A stretch of DNA of 64,000 nucleotides. Source: Aldehydirespirator sp965221605 (GTDB lineage Bacteria > Actinomycetota > Acidimicrobiia > Acidimicrobiales > Aldehydirespiratoraceae). The notes beneath the pieces are model-generated. The model made no database searches. It saw nothing but the letters and a program-made list of their open reading frames with translations, and was not told where the DNA came from. Numbering within the stretch: the first letter of the stretch is position 1; each line of letters begins with the position of its first letter. A program made the translations under genes and the position numbers. Below, in pieces: positions 35,601-44,808 of this stretch. The stretch covers positions 558,001-622,000 of the forward strand of contig CBDCSK010000015.1 in assembly GCA_965221605.1 (NCBI GenBank), read 5' to 3'.

Positions 35601-37592
35601 TTATCCCCGGTCTCCACTCAGATTCATGCGGCGGTGCCGGCGCCGCTGCCGGCCGTCGGTGGAGTCCTCGGCGGCTGCCTCCGGCAAGTCGATCACCGCG
35701 GCCAGGTGCGGGGTCGCGTCGGTGGCGTGGGGCAGCGCCATGGCGGCCACGAAGAGCTCCTGGAAGCGGGGCTCCGTGGCCGTCTCGATCTTGACCACCG
35801 ATCGGACCAGACGCTCCACCTCGCGCCGCTGCTCGCCCGACAGCAGCATCCGCACCGCGCCGACACCCGATGCGTTCCCCGCGGCCCGCACCCCTCCGGC
35901 AGGCGTGTCGGGCACCAGGCCCAGCACCATGGCCCGCACCGGATCGATGTGGGCCCCGAAGGCTCCGGCCAGCCGCACGTCGGGCACGTCCTCGACGCCG
36001 GAGTGCTCGCGAAGCAGATCGATTCCGGCCCGCAGAGCGGCCTTGGCCAGCTGGACGGCCCGCACGTCGTTCTGGGTGATCGACAGCCGGATCGGCTCCC
36101 ACTGGATCACGTAGCTGAACGTGCGCTCGTCGGCCACGATGCGCGGGGACCGGCTGGTGTCCGATGTGATCACGCCATGGCGATCCATCACGCCGGCCAG
36201 GAACATCTCCGCGATCACCTCGATGATGCCGGAGCCGCACAAGCCCGACACTTGCAGCCCGGCCCGGTCCAGCTCCCCGGAGAATCCGGGCTCGTCGGAC
36301 CACATGTCGCAGCCGATGACCTTGAACCGGGGCTCCCATGTATCCGGGTCGATCCGCACCTTCTCCACCGCGTCGGCGGTGGCCCGCTGGCCGCAACTGA
36401 TCTGGGCTCCCTCGAAGGCGGGGCCGGTCGGGCTCGACGCGGCGAACACCCGCTGCCCGTCGCCCAGCACGCTCTCGGCGTTGGTGCCGACATCGACCAC
36501 CAGCATCGGGGCCGCGGCCCGGTGGGGGCCCTCGGCCAGAGCCGCCGCGGCCGCGTCCGCCCCCACATGCCCGGCGATGCAGGGACCGACGTACAGCGCC
36601 GCGCACGGCAGCCCGACCCCGATCTCAGTGGCGACGCCCTGCACCGCGGAGGCCGTGGCGAGCGTGAACGGCGCCGCCCCCAGCGGGGTCGGATCCAGGC
36701 CCAGCACCAGATGGTGCATGATCGGATTGCCCACCACGACCAGGTCGTGCACATGGGCCCGGTCCACGCCGGCCTCGCCGCACAGCTCGCCAACCAGATC
36801 GTCGATGGCGCCACGGACGGCCGCAGTGAGTTCCGTCTCGCCGCCGGGATTCATCATCACGTACGACACCCGGCTCATGAGGTCCTCGCCGAAACGGATC
36901 TGAGGGTTCATCCGCCCCGAGGCGGCAGCCACCTCACCTGAGGAGAGATCCAGCAGGTAGCCGGCGATGGTGGTGGAGCCCACATCCACGGCCACCCCCC
37001 AGGCTCCGTCGGAGTACCCGGGCCGCACATCGAGGACGGTGCGGCCATCGTGCACGACCACCGTGACCGAGCCCTCCCCGGCCGAAATGGCCGGATGGAG
37101 CCGGGCCAGCACCGGCACACCGAACTCGACATCGGCCAGCCCCCAGTCGGTGGCGAGCGCCTCGGCGACCAGGTCCACCTCGGCGGCCTCGAATCCCAGA
37201 ACGACCGCGGGCAGCTCCACGTAGTGGAGGGTGACGACGGGATGGATGACGACCTCGTCGAGGTTGATCGACTTGCGCACGACCGGCCGGTGGACCTGGC
37301 TCTCGGCCGGAACGTCGATCACTGCGTTGGCCAGCACGACGGCCTGGCAGCCCAGGCGGCAGCCGTCGGCCAGCGGCCGCCGGCCCCGGTAGCTCAGCTC
37401 GGTGGGGCCGGGGCTCGACAGCACCTGGGGGTCGGTGGGGGAGATCTGGCAGCGGCCGCACAGCCCGCGGCCCCCGCACACCGAGTCGAGGTCCACGCCG
37501 CCGGCTCGGGCCGCGTCCAGCACGGTGGCCCCGGCAGCCACAGAGGCGCGTATCCCCGAAGGATTGAACACGACGCTGTGCATGTCTTGCAT
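35601..37592 (-). CDS. Corrinoid reductive activator (2Fe-2S + ASKHA, RACE-type)
   Basis: 663 residues. An N-terminal plant-type ferredoxin domain with CGGRGLCGRCQI and LGCQA cysteines is followed by a linker and a C-terminal DUF4445/ASKHA ATPase region (VAVDVGSTTIAGYLLDLSSG, VDVGTNAESVLG, GLCGSGIIEVIAEM). Such proteins use ATP to reduce inactive Co(II) corrinoid back to Co(I). It services the corrinoid protein and methyltransferases of the same operon. Confidence 0.9.
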   Translation of the reverse strand: MQDMHSVVFNPSGIRASVAAGATVLDAARAGGVDLDSVCGGRGLCGRCQISPTDPQVLSSPGPTELSYRGRRPLADGCRLGCQAVVLANAVIDVPAESQVHRPVVRKSINLDEVVIHPVVTLHYVELPAVVLGFEAAEVDLVAEALATDWGLADVEFGVPVLARLHPAISAGEGSVTVVVHDGRTVLDVRPGYSDGAWGVAVDVGSTTIAGYLLDLSSGEVAAASGRMNPQIRFGEDLMSRVSYVMMNPGGETELTAAVRGAIDDLVGELCGEAGVDRAHVHDLVVVGNPIMHHLVLGLDPTPLGAAPFTLATASAVQGVATEIGVGLPCAALYVGPCIAGHVGADAAAAALAEGPHRAAAPMLVVDVGTNAESVLGDGQRVFAASSPTGPAFEGAQISCGQRATADAVEKVRIDPDTWEPRFKVIGCDMWSDEPGFSGELDRAGLQVSGLCGSGIIEVIAEMFLAGVMDRHGVITSDTSRSPRIVADERTFSYVIQWEPIRLSITQNDVRAVQLAKAALRAGIDLLREHSGVEDVPDVRLAGAFGAHIDPVRAMVLGLVPDTPAGGVRAAGNASGVGAVRMLLSGEQRREVERLVRSVVKIETATEPRFQELFVAAMALPHATDATPHLAAVIDLPEAAAEDSTDGRQRRRHRRMNLSGDRG

Positions 37593-37594
37593 TG

Positions 37595-38485
37595 CTATGC
37601 CCCGCGGCGACGCCCGCCCCGCCGTCTCAAGCCGGCCGCGTCAGGATCCCGGTGCTCCGCGATCCACCGGGCGCAATCCCGGTCGTGCCCGGCCAGCACA
37701 TCGGCGGCCAGAACCGCGTTCTTCACCTCCGGGTGCAGAGGATTCATGATCGCGGAGGTGAGCCCGGCCGCCATGGCCATCGAGAGAAAGGTGCCGGTGA
37801 TCATGTGGCGGGCCGGCAGGCCGAAGCTGACGTTGCTCGCACCGCAGGTGGTGTTGACCCCGAGCTCCTCCCGCAGCCGCCGAACCAGCTGGAACACCTG
37901 GCGTCCGGCTGTACCCATGGCGCCGATCGGCATCACAAGCGGGTCCACCACCACGTCGGCCGCGGCGATTCCGTGGTCGGCGGCCCGGTTGACGATCTTG
38001 CGGGCCACCTCGAAGCGCACGTCGGGGTCCTCGCTGATGCCGGTCTCATCGTTGGAGATCGCGACCACCGCGGCGCCGTGGCGGGCCACCAGCGGCAGCA
38101 CCCGCTCAAGCACCTCCTCCTCGCCGGTTACCGAATTGATGAGCGGCTTGCCCTCGTACACCGCGATGCTGGCCTCGAGGGCCTCCACGATCGAGGAGTC
38201 GATGGACAGGGGCACGTCGGTCACGCTCTGCACGAGCTTGACCGCCTGGGCCAGCAGGGCAGGCTCGTCGGCGAGGGGTATCCCCGCATTGACGTCGAGC
38301 ATGTGGGCTCCGGCTGCGGCCTGGGCGAGAGCGTCGGCCTCGACCCGGCTGAAGTCACCGCTGCGCATCTCCTCGGCCAGCAGCCGGCGTCCCGTCGGGT
38401 TGATGCGCTCGCCGATCATCACGAACGGGCGGCCGAAGCCGATTACCACCTCCTTGGTGGCCGAACTGACGACCGTGTCGGTCAC
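37595..38485 (-). CDS. Methyltetrahydrofolate:corrinoid methyltransferase (MtgA/AcsE-like, pterin-binding)
   Basis: 296 residues from GTG at 38485. A DHPS-like pterin-binding barrel: VMIGERINPTGRRLLAEEM, AAGAHMLDVNAGIP, PLSIDSSIVEALEA, PLINSVTGEEE, NTTCGASNVSFGLP. It moves the methyl group between the corrinoid protein and tetrahydrofolate in the cytoplasm. The start overlaps the previous gene's stop by 4 bases. Confidence 0.88.
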   Translation of the reverse strand: MTDTVVSSATKEVVIGFGRPFVMIGERINPTGRRLLAEEMRSGDFSRVEADALAQAAAGAHMLDVNAGIPLADEPALLAQAVKLVQSVTDVPLSIDSSIVEALEASIAVYEGKPLINSVTGEEEVLERVLPLVARHGAAVVAISNDETGISEDPDVRFEVARKIVNRAADHGIAAADVVVDPLVMPIGAMGTAGRQVFQLVRRLREELGVNTTCGASNVSFGLPARHMITGTFLSMAMAAGLTSAIMNPLHPEVKNAVLAADVLAGHDRDCARWIAEHRDPDAAGLRRRGGRRRGA

Positions 38486-38889
38486 CGGGCGTCCCCCCCG
38501 GACTCGGCTGGATGGTCCCGAGCCGGCGGGTCTTGGCCGTTGCGCTCGGGATCCCACCCGCCGGTCCTGACGAACTCGTCGAGGCGCTGCCGGGGGAAGG
38601 CCTCCTCCAGCTCGGTCGCGACCGCCATGGCGGCGCTCTCGGGATCGGCGGCATCGCCGGGGATCACCGTCCGGCGCCACTCGCCCACGTACTGGGAGGC
38701 CTGGGTCTTGCCGGCCACCATGGCGGCCCGGTCGATGGCTCGCTGGAAGCGGCGGGGCAGGATGCGTTGCACCCGGTTCTCGCCCGAGCCGCCGTTGACC
38801 TGGGCGGGGATGTCGCGCCAGCTGATCAGCACGAGGCTCCCGTCGTCGCTGCGGCGCCTGCGGCCGCCGCGCCGGGCCGAGCCACTCAT
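38482..38889 (-). CDS. 'Virulence factor' domain protein of MttB clusters
   Basis: 135 residues. The central part (SLVLISWRDIPAQVNG, RRFQRAIDRAAMVAGK, YVGEWRR) matches the small Pfam 'virulence factor' family that I know from MttB-type gene clusters. Its biochemical role is unknown. It overlaps both neighbours by 4 bases, so it is made with them. Confidence 0.7.
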   Translation of the reverse strand: MSGSARRGGRRRRSDDGSLVLISWRDIPAQVNGGSGENRVQRILPRRFQRAIDRAAMVAGKTQASQYVGEWRRTVIPGDAADPESAAMAVATELEEAFPRQRLDEFVRTGGWDPERNGQDPPARDHPAESGGDAR

Positions 38890-39508
38890 GCCGCCTCGGC
38901 GCCGGCCAGCCTGACGATCTGTCGCTCGAGCCCGCCTATGCCGGTGAAGATCCGCTCGCAGCGAAGACCCAGACGAGCCGCGGCCTGCTCGGCGGCGCGA
39001 GCCAGACCGTCGTCGTCGGTCTGGGCCAGGTGGACCACCCGGGTGTAGTTGCCGAAGTACATCTCGAGCAGCTCGGGGTGCGCCGAGATGCCGAGGCCTT
39101 TCATGATGAGGCGGTCGAAGTGCCTGACCAGGTAGTCGGTGAGGTAGAAGGTGCCCGGCTCGGCGTCCTGAAGGCCGGCGAAGACGTCCGCACCGGCGTA
39201 CATCTCGTAGCAGTGGGGGCCGCCGAGGCGCTCGACGCCCTCCTCGGAGCACACCCGGTCCAGGAGTCCGCCGGTGCCGCAGTCCATGTAGCCCACGAGG
39301 ATCGTGCGGTACGCACCGGTGGTCTTGGCTGCCCGGACCCGTCGCCGGACCGCCTCAGGGATCTGCTCGGGGCGGTTGTGCAGGATGGCGGGCAGGCACT
39401 CGACCTCGATGTGCTCACCGCCGTTGCGGGTCGCCACCTCCCGCAGCTCGCGGACCAGCGCGCCGCAGCCGATGACGAGAACGGGTGACGGCTTCCTGGG
39501 CCCAGGCG

Positions 39509-39512
<4 letters not shown>
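38886..39512 (-). CDS. DUF1638 protein
   Basis: 208 residues. VLVIGCGALVRELREV at the N-terminus, LVGYMDCGTGGLLDRVC and ERLGGPHCYEMYAG mid-protein, and conserved Cys/His residues are DUF1638 hallmarks. Members commonly accompany corrinoid methyltransferases; a role in corrinoid or metal handling is inferred. ATG overlaps the end of the corrinoid protein gene by 4 bases. Confidence 0.82.
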
Positions 39513-40225
<713 letters not shown>

Positions 40226-40285
40226 CCGGCGCAGCCCTCCACGTCTCGTTTGTTGGGCCCCGCTCGACGGACCACACCCCATGTG

Positions 40286-40320
40286 GTTCCGTACTGTGGA
40301 CCAGTCCCACGATACGGAAC
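40286..40320. promoter_or_regulatory. Nested inverted repeat upstream of the corrinoid operon
   Basis: GTTCCGTA (40286-40293) and TACGGAAC (40313-40320) form a perfect 8-bp inverted repeat. Inside, GTGG (40296-40299) pairs with CCAC (40307-40310). It lies in the divergent gap between the corrinoid operon and leuS. It could be an operator for a substrate-responsive regulator or a hairpin in the operon's leader. Confidence 0.5.
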
Positions 40321-40396
40321 GGACTGTACCACGGTTCGCGGTCAGCACAAGCAACCTGGGCCCGAGAAAATCCGCACCGATTAGCGGACGCTCTAG

Positions 40397-40447
40397 CACT
40401 CCCGCTCTTGTTCGCTGCGCTCACGGGCCGCTCGGGCCACGGCCTCG
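40397..40447. repeat. Interspersed repeat, copy B (full)
   Basis: The 28-base core seen at 22285-22312, followed by GGGCCGCTCGGGCCACGG-CCTCG. The whole 51 bases recur inverted at 51224-51274, and the second half alone recurs at 53862-53884. The second half contains GGCCG/CGGCC arms. It lies between the corrinoid operon and leuS. Confidence 0.78.
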
Positions 40448-40499
40448 TCCGTATGAGCCGGAATCGCACCCCTGCGCTCGGCCTCTAGCCTGTGCCGTC

Positions 40500-43331
40500 A
40501 TGCCCGAGTCCGTTCCGGACGGCGACACGCCCCCGCATCGCTACAACGCGGCGCTCGCGGCCGAGATCGAGGCCCGCTGGCAGGCCCGCTGGGAGGCCGA
40601 CGGCATCTACGAGACGCCCAACCCGTCGGGGCAACTGGCATCGGACCAGGGCCCCGACGGTCCGAAGCTCTTCATCATGGACATGTTCCCGTACCCGTCG
40701 GGGTCGGGCCTGCACGTGGGCCATCCCCTGGGCTACATCGCCACCGACGTCTACGTCCGCTTCAAGCGGATGGCGGGCTTCAACGTGCTCTACACCATGG
40801 GCTTCGACGCGTTCGGGCTCCCGGCCGAGGAGCATGCCCGCCAGACCGGCCAGCACCCCCGGACCAACACCGAGGCCAACATCGACAACATGCGCCGCCA
40901 GCTCGACCGGTTGGGGCTCGGCCATGACAAGCGGCGGGGGATCGCCACCACCGACGTCGACTACTACCGCTGGACCCAGTGGATCTTCCTGCAGATCTTC
41001 AACTCGTGGTTCGATCCCGACGCCGGCCGGGCCCGTCCCATCTCGGAGCTGATCGACCAGCTCTCCTCCGGGGCGCGCCGGGTGCCCGACGGCCGACCCT
41101 GGAACGGCCTGAGCGAGGCGGAGCAGCGGGAGCTGGTCGACAGCCACCGCCTCGCCTACGTGGCCGACGCTCCGGTCAACTGGTGCCCGGCGCTGGGGAC
41201 GGTGCTGGCCAACGAGGAGGTCACCAACGAGGGGCGGTCCGAGCGGGGCAACCACGAGGTGTTCAAGCGCCCGCTCAAGCAATGGATGATGCGGATCACG
41301 GCCTACGCCGACCGCCTGCTGGAGGACCTCGACCGCCTGGACTGGCCCGAGTCGGTCAAGACCATGCAGCGCAACTGGATCGGCCGCTCCGAGGGCGCGT
41401 TCGTCGCGTTCCCGGCGGCGAGGTCGCCGAAGGGGCCCTTCAGCGACCTAGAGGTGTTCACCACGAGGCCCGACACCCTGTTCGGCACCACCTACATGGT
41501 GCTGGCGCCGGAGCATCCGCTGGTGGAGAGGCTGACCGCGGAGGTCTGGCCCTCGGGCACCCCCGGCTCCTGGACCGGCGGCGCGGCCACGCCGTCCGAG
41601 GCGGTGGCTGCCTACCGGGCCCGCGCCTCGGAGATGAGCGACGCCGACCGCAGCGACTCCAAGTCGGGCGTCTTCCTGGGCGCTACGGCCCTGGTCCCGT
41701 TCACCGACAGCCGGGTGCCGGTGTTCATCGCCGACTACGTCTTGATGGGATACGGCACCGGCGCGGTCATGGGCGTTCCAGGCGAGGACCAGCGCGACCG
41801 CGAGTTCGCCGAGGCGTTCGGGCTGCCGGTCGTCCGCACCGTGCAGCCGCCTGCCGACCATCCCGAACATTTGGCCTACACCGGCGAGGGGCCATCGATC
41901 AACTCCCGGTTCCTCGACGGACTCGACGTCGAGGCGTCCAAGGCCCTGGTCCTGGAGCGGCTCCAGGAGGCCGGGCTCGGCCGTCCCACCGTCAACTACA
42001 GGCTGAGGGACTGGAACTTCAGCCGGCAGCGCTACTGGGGCGAGCCCATACCGATCGTGTTCGACGACCACGGGCCGGTCGCTTTGCCCGCGGACATGCT
42101 CCCGCTGGAGCTTCCCGAGTTGACGGACTGGGCGCCGCGGGCACTGGCCCGGGACTCCGAGCCGGAGCCGCCGCTGGGCCGGGTGACGGAATGGGTCGAG
42201 ACCGACCTGGATCTGGGCCGGGGCGTGCGTCGCTACCGGCGCGAGCTCAACACGATGCCCCAGTGGGCCGGGTCGTGCTGGTACTACCTGCGCTACCTGG
42301 ACCCCCGCAACGACGGCTGCCTGGTGGATCCCGACGTCGAGCGCTACTGGATGGCCGACCCGGAGGCCGGCGGGGTCGGCGGGGTGGACCTGTACGTGGG
42401 CGGCGTCGAGCACGCGGTGCTGCATCTGCTGTACGCCCGGTTCTGGCACAAGGTGCTGTTCGACCTCGGCCATGTGAGTGGTCTTGAGCCGTTTAAGCGT
42501 CTCGTGAACCAGGGCTACATCCAGGCCTACGCCTTCAAGGACGGGCGGGGGATCTACGTCCCCGCCGACGAGGTGGACGGCTCGCTGCAGGAAGGGTTCA
42601 CCCACGAAGGGCAGCCCGTCACCCGCGAGCTCGGCAAGATGGGCAAGTCGCTGAAGAACTCGGTGACCCCCGACGACATGTATGCCTCCTACGGGGCCGA
42701 CACCCTTCGGCTGTACGAGATGTTCATGGGCCCCATCGACCAGGACCGGCCCTGGGAGACCCGCTCGGTGATCGGCTCCCAGCGAGTGCTGCAGCGGGTC
42801 TGGCGCAACATCCTCGACGAGGAGACCGGAGAGCTGCGGGTCACCGAAGGCGGGGCCGACGACGAGTTGCTGCGACTCCTGCACCGCACCATCGACGGGG
42901 TGCGCTCCGACATGGAGGGCATGCGCTTCAACACCGCCATCGCCAAGCTCACCGAACTCAACAACGAGCTCACCAAACGGGGCTCGGGCGCGCCCCTTCA
43001 GGTGGCCGACGCGATGGTCCGGATGCTGGCACCGCTGGTGCCGCACTTCGCGGAGGAGCTGTGGCACCTCCTGCACGGCGACGCCGCCGCCTCGGTCACC
43101 CAGAGCGGGTTCCCGGAAGCGGACCCGGCGCTGCTGGTCACCGACACAGTGGAAGTGCCCGTGCAGGTCAACGGCAAGGTGCGGGGCCGGGTGACGCTGG
43201 CGGCCGACGCCGGCGAGGAGACCGCGGTGGCCGCGGCGCTGGCTGAACCCAATGTGGCTGCCCATGTGGGCGGACGCGAGCTGCGCAAGCAGCTCTACGT
43301 GCCCGGCCGCATGATCACGCTCGTGGTGTGA
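40500..43331 (+). CDS. leuS: Leucyl-tRNA synthetase
   Basis: 943 residues from the ATG at 40500. Class I signatures: HIGH-type PYPSGSGLHVGHP near residue 65 and the KMSKS variant LGKMGKSLKNSV near 720. An editing (CP1) domain is present around FTTRPDTLFGTTYMVLAPEHP. It charges tRNA-Leu. A housekeeping gene, so it anchors this part of the window as chromosome. Confidence 0.96.
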   Translation: MPESVPDGDTPPHRYNAALAAEIEARWQARWEADGIYETPNPSGQLASDQGPDGPKLFIMDMFPYPSGSGLHVGHPLGYIATDVYVRFKRMAGFNVLYTMGFDAFGLPAEEHARQTGQHPRTNTEANIDNMRRQLDRLGLGHDKRRGIATTDVDYYRWTQWIFLQIFNSWFDPDAGRARPISELIDQLSSGARRVPDGRPWNGLSEAEQRELVDSHRLAYVADAPVNWCPALGTVLANEEVTNEGRSERGNHEVFKRPLKQWMMRITAYADRLLEDLDRLDWPESVKTMQRNWIGRSEGAFVAFPAARSPKGPFSDLEVFTTRPDTLFGTTYMVLAPEHPLVERLTAEVWPSGTPGSWTGGAATPSEAVAAYRARASEMSDADRSDSKSGVFLGATALVPFTDSRVPVFIADYVLMGYGTGAVMGVPGEDQRDREFAEAFGLPVVRTVQPPADHPEHLAYTGEGPSINSRFLDGLDVEASKALVLERLQEAGLGRPTVNYRLRDWNFSRQRYWGEPIPIVFDDHGPVALPADMLPLELPELTDWAPRALARDSEPEPPLGRVTEWVETDLDLGRGVRRYRRELNTMPQWAGSCWYYLRYLDPRNDGCLVDPDVERYWMADPEAGGVGGVDLYVGGVEHAVLHLLYARFWHKVLFDLGHVSGLEPFKRLVNQGYIQAYAFKDGRGIYVPADEVDGSLQEGFTHEGQPVTRELGKMGKSLKNSVTPDDMYASYGADTLRLYEMFMGPIDQDRPWETRSVIGSQRVLQRVWRNILDEETGELRVTEGGADDELLRLLHRTIDGVRSDMEGMRFNTAIAKLTELNNELTKRGSGAPLQVADAMVRMLAPLVPHFAEELWHLLHGDAAASVTQSGFPEADPALLVTDTVEVPVQVNGKVRGRVTLAADAGEETAVAAALAEPNVAAHVGGRELRKQLYVPGRMITLVV

Positions 43332-43398
43332 GCCCGCCGAGGCCCGAGCCTGTGGTACGGCACACCGCGGCCAACAGGCGCGCGCCCAGGCCCGTGGC

Positions 43399-44604
43399 GT
43401 GAGCCTGCGTCCTCGGCGGCTGTCGATCTCGCAGGCTCGCCGGGTGGCGCTGGCAGCCCAGGGATTCTGCGACCCCGCGCCCACCACGCGGGTGGATCGC
43501 CGTCACCTGCGCCGGATGATGGGCAGGCTCAAGCTGCTCCAGCTCGACTCGGTGCCGGTGGTGGTCCGCACCCAGTACCTGCCACCGTTCTCGCGTCTCG
43601 GCTGCTACGACTCGTCCCTGCTGGATCGGATCGCCTACACCGACGACGAGTGGTTCGAGGCATGGGCCCACGAGGCCTCCCTGCTCCCCGTGGGCGACGA
43701 GCCGCTGCTGCGCTGGCAGAAGCAGCGGGCCGAGCAGGGCGACACCTGGAAGAACCTGGCGGATCTGGCCCGAAGCGAGCCCGGCTACCTGGCCGAGGTG
43801 CTGGCCCAGGTGACCGAGCGCCCGCTGACCGCGGGCGAGTTGGCCGATCCCCGGCGCCGCGACGGCGAATGGTGGGGGAGCCGGTCGCTGGGCTCGATTG
43901 CCCTCGACTGGCTGTTCCGCATCGGGGCGGTCGGGATCCGGCGCCGGGGCAACTTCGTCAAGGAGTTCGACCTGCTCGAGCGGATCGTCCCGCCCGGCGT
44001 GCTGGCCAGGCCCACGCCGGGCGCGGAGGAGGCCCAGCGCGAGCTGCTGGTCCGCTCGGCCCAGGCGTTGGGAGTGGGCACCGCCACCGACCTGATCGAC
44101 TACTACCGCCTGCCGGTGCGGGAGGGCAGGGCCCGGCTGGGCGAGCTGGTCGAGGCGGGCGCCGTCAAGACGGTGGCAGTGGAGGGCTGGAACGAGCCCG
44201 CCTTCATGCATCCCGAAGCCCGCCTGCCGCGGTCGGTGGATGCGCTCACGGTGCTGTCGCCGTTCGATCCGATCGTGTGGAACCGGGCCCGGGCCCTGCG
44301 GCTGTGGGGCTTCGACTACCGCATCGAGATCTATGTCCCTGCGGCCAAGCGCGTCTACGGCTACTACGTGCTGCCCGTGCTCGACGGCGAGCGTCTGGCG
44401 GCCCGCCTCGACGTCAAGACCGACCGGTCCGGGAACACCCTGCAGGTGTTGGGCGCGTTCGCCGAGCCCGATGCCGATCACGGAGCCCTAGCCGAGCGGC
44501 TCCGACCCCATCTCAACGAGTTGGCCCGCTTCGTCGGCGTCGACGACGTGAGCTACGGCTCCCGCGGCGACCTCGCAGCCGCTTTGCGACCCGCCGGCGG
44601 GTAG
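43399..44604 (+). CDS. YcaQ/AlkX-family winged-helix DNA glycosylase
   Basis: 401 residues from GTG. LSISQARRVALAAQGF at the N-terminus, LLQLDSVPVVVRTQYLP, and the family motif EAWAHEASLLP. These enzymes unhook interstrand crosslinks and remove bulky alkyl adducts. Its last 52 bases overlap, in antisense, a small antitoxin-like gene. A diverged copy of its 3' end lies 4.4 kb away at 48973-49065. Confidence 0.87.
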   Translation: MSLRPRRLSISQARRVALAAQGFCDPAPTTRVDRRHLRRMMGRLKLLQLDSVPVVVRTQYLPPFSRLGCYDSSLLDRIAYTDDEWFEAWAHEASLLPVGDEPLLRWQKQRAEQGDTWKNLADLARSEPGYLAEVLAQVTERPLTAGELADPRRRDGEWWGSRSLGSIALDWLFRIGAVGIRRRGNFVKEFDLLERIVPPGVLARPTPGAEEAQRELLVRSAQALGVGTATDLIDYYRLPVREGRARLGELVEAGAVKTVAVEGWNEPAFMHPEARLPRSVDALTVLSPFDPIVWNRARALRLWGFDYRIEIYVPAAKRVYGYYVLPVLDGERLAARLDVKTDRSGNTLQVLGAFAEPDADHGALAERLRPHLNELARFVGVDDVSYGSRGDLAAALRPAGG

Positions 44605-44720
44605 AGGATCTTGGCTCGGGCGGGGTCGAGGTCGGTGGTCTCAACCTCCTCGGCGATTGGCTCGATGTCGGCATCGGTGAGCACACGCCCCGTGCGGGTG
44701 CGGTAGGTCCTCGGCTCTGT
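44523..44720. repeat. About 200-bp direct repeat, left copy
   Basis: Matches 48973-49182 over its whole length at roughly 80-85% identity by eye, with about 12 extra bases in the right copy. Both contain the end of the ycaQ reading frame (RFVGVDDVSY here, RFVGVDGMSY in the right copy) and an antisense small antitoxin-like gene. The two copies bracket a four-gene cassette. Confidence 0.85.
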
Positions 44721-44741
44721 TGGTTCGATCGGTTCGGTCAT
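44553..44741 (-). CDS. Small antitoxin-like protein (RHH/CopG-like), copy 2
   Basis: 62 residues. TYRTRTGRVLTDADIEPIAEEVE is the N-terminal pattern of CopG-like small antitoxins ('VLTDADIE' type). A close paralogue is encoded at 49003-49194. It lies downstream of the DUF3696 ATPase and overlaps the 3' end of ycaQ in antisense by 52 bases. Confidence 0.65.
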   Translation of the reverse strand: MTEPIEPTEPRTYRTRTGRVLTDADIEPIAEEVETTDLDPARAKILYPPAGRKAAARSPREP

Positions 44742-44808
44742 CGGTGTGGCCGTCTTCTGGCCAAAGCGGTTCGAGCCTTCGAGGACACGCTGGGGTTCGC
44801 GCAGGCGC

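Noticed and set aside
35601..36606. Minus-strand alternative frame inside the corrinoid activator gene
   Set aside because: Arg/Gly-rich shadow; the 663-residue frame carries ferredoxin and ASKHA motifs throughout.
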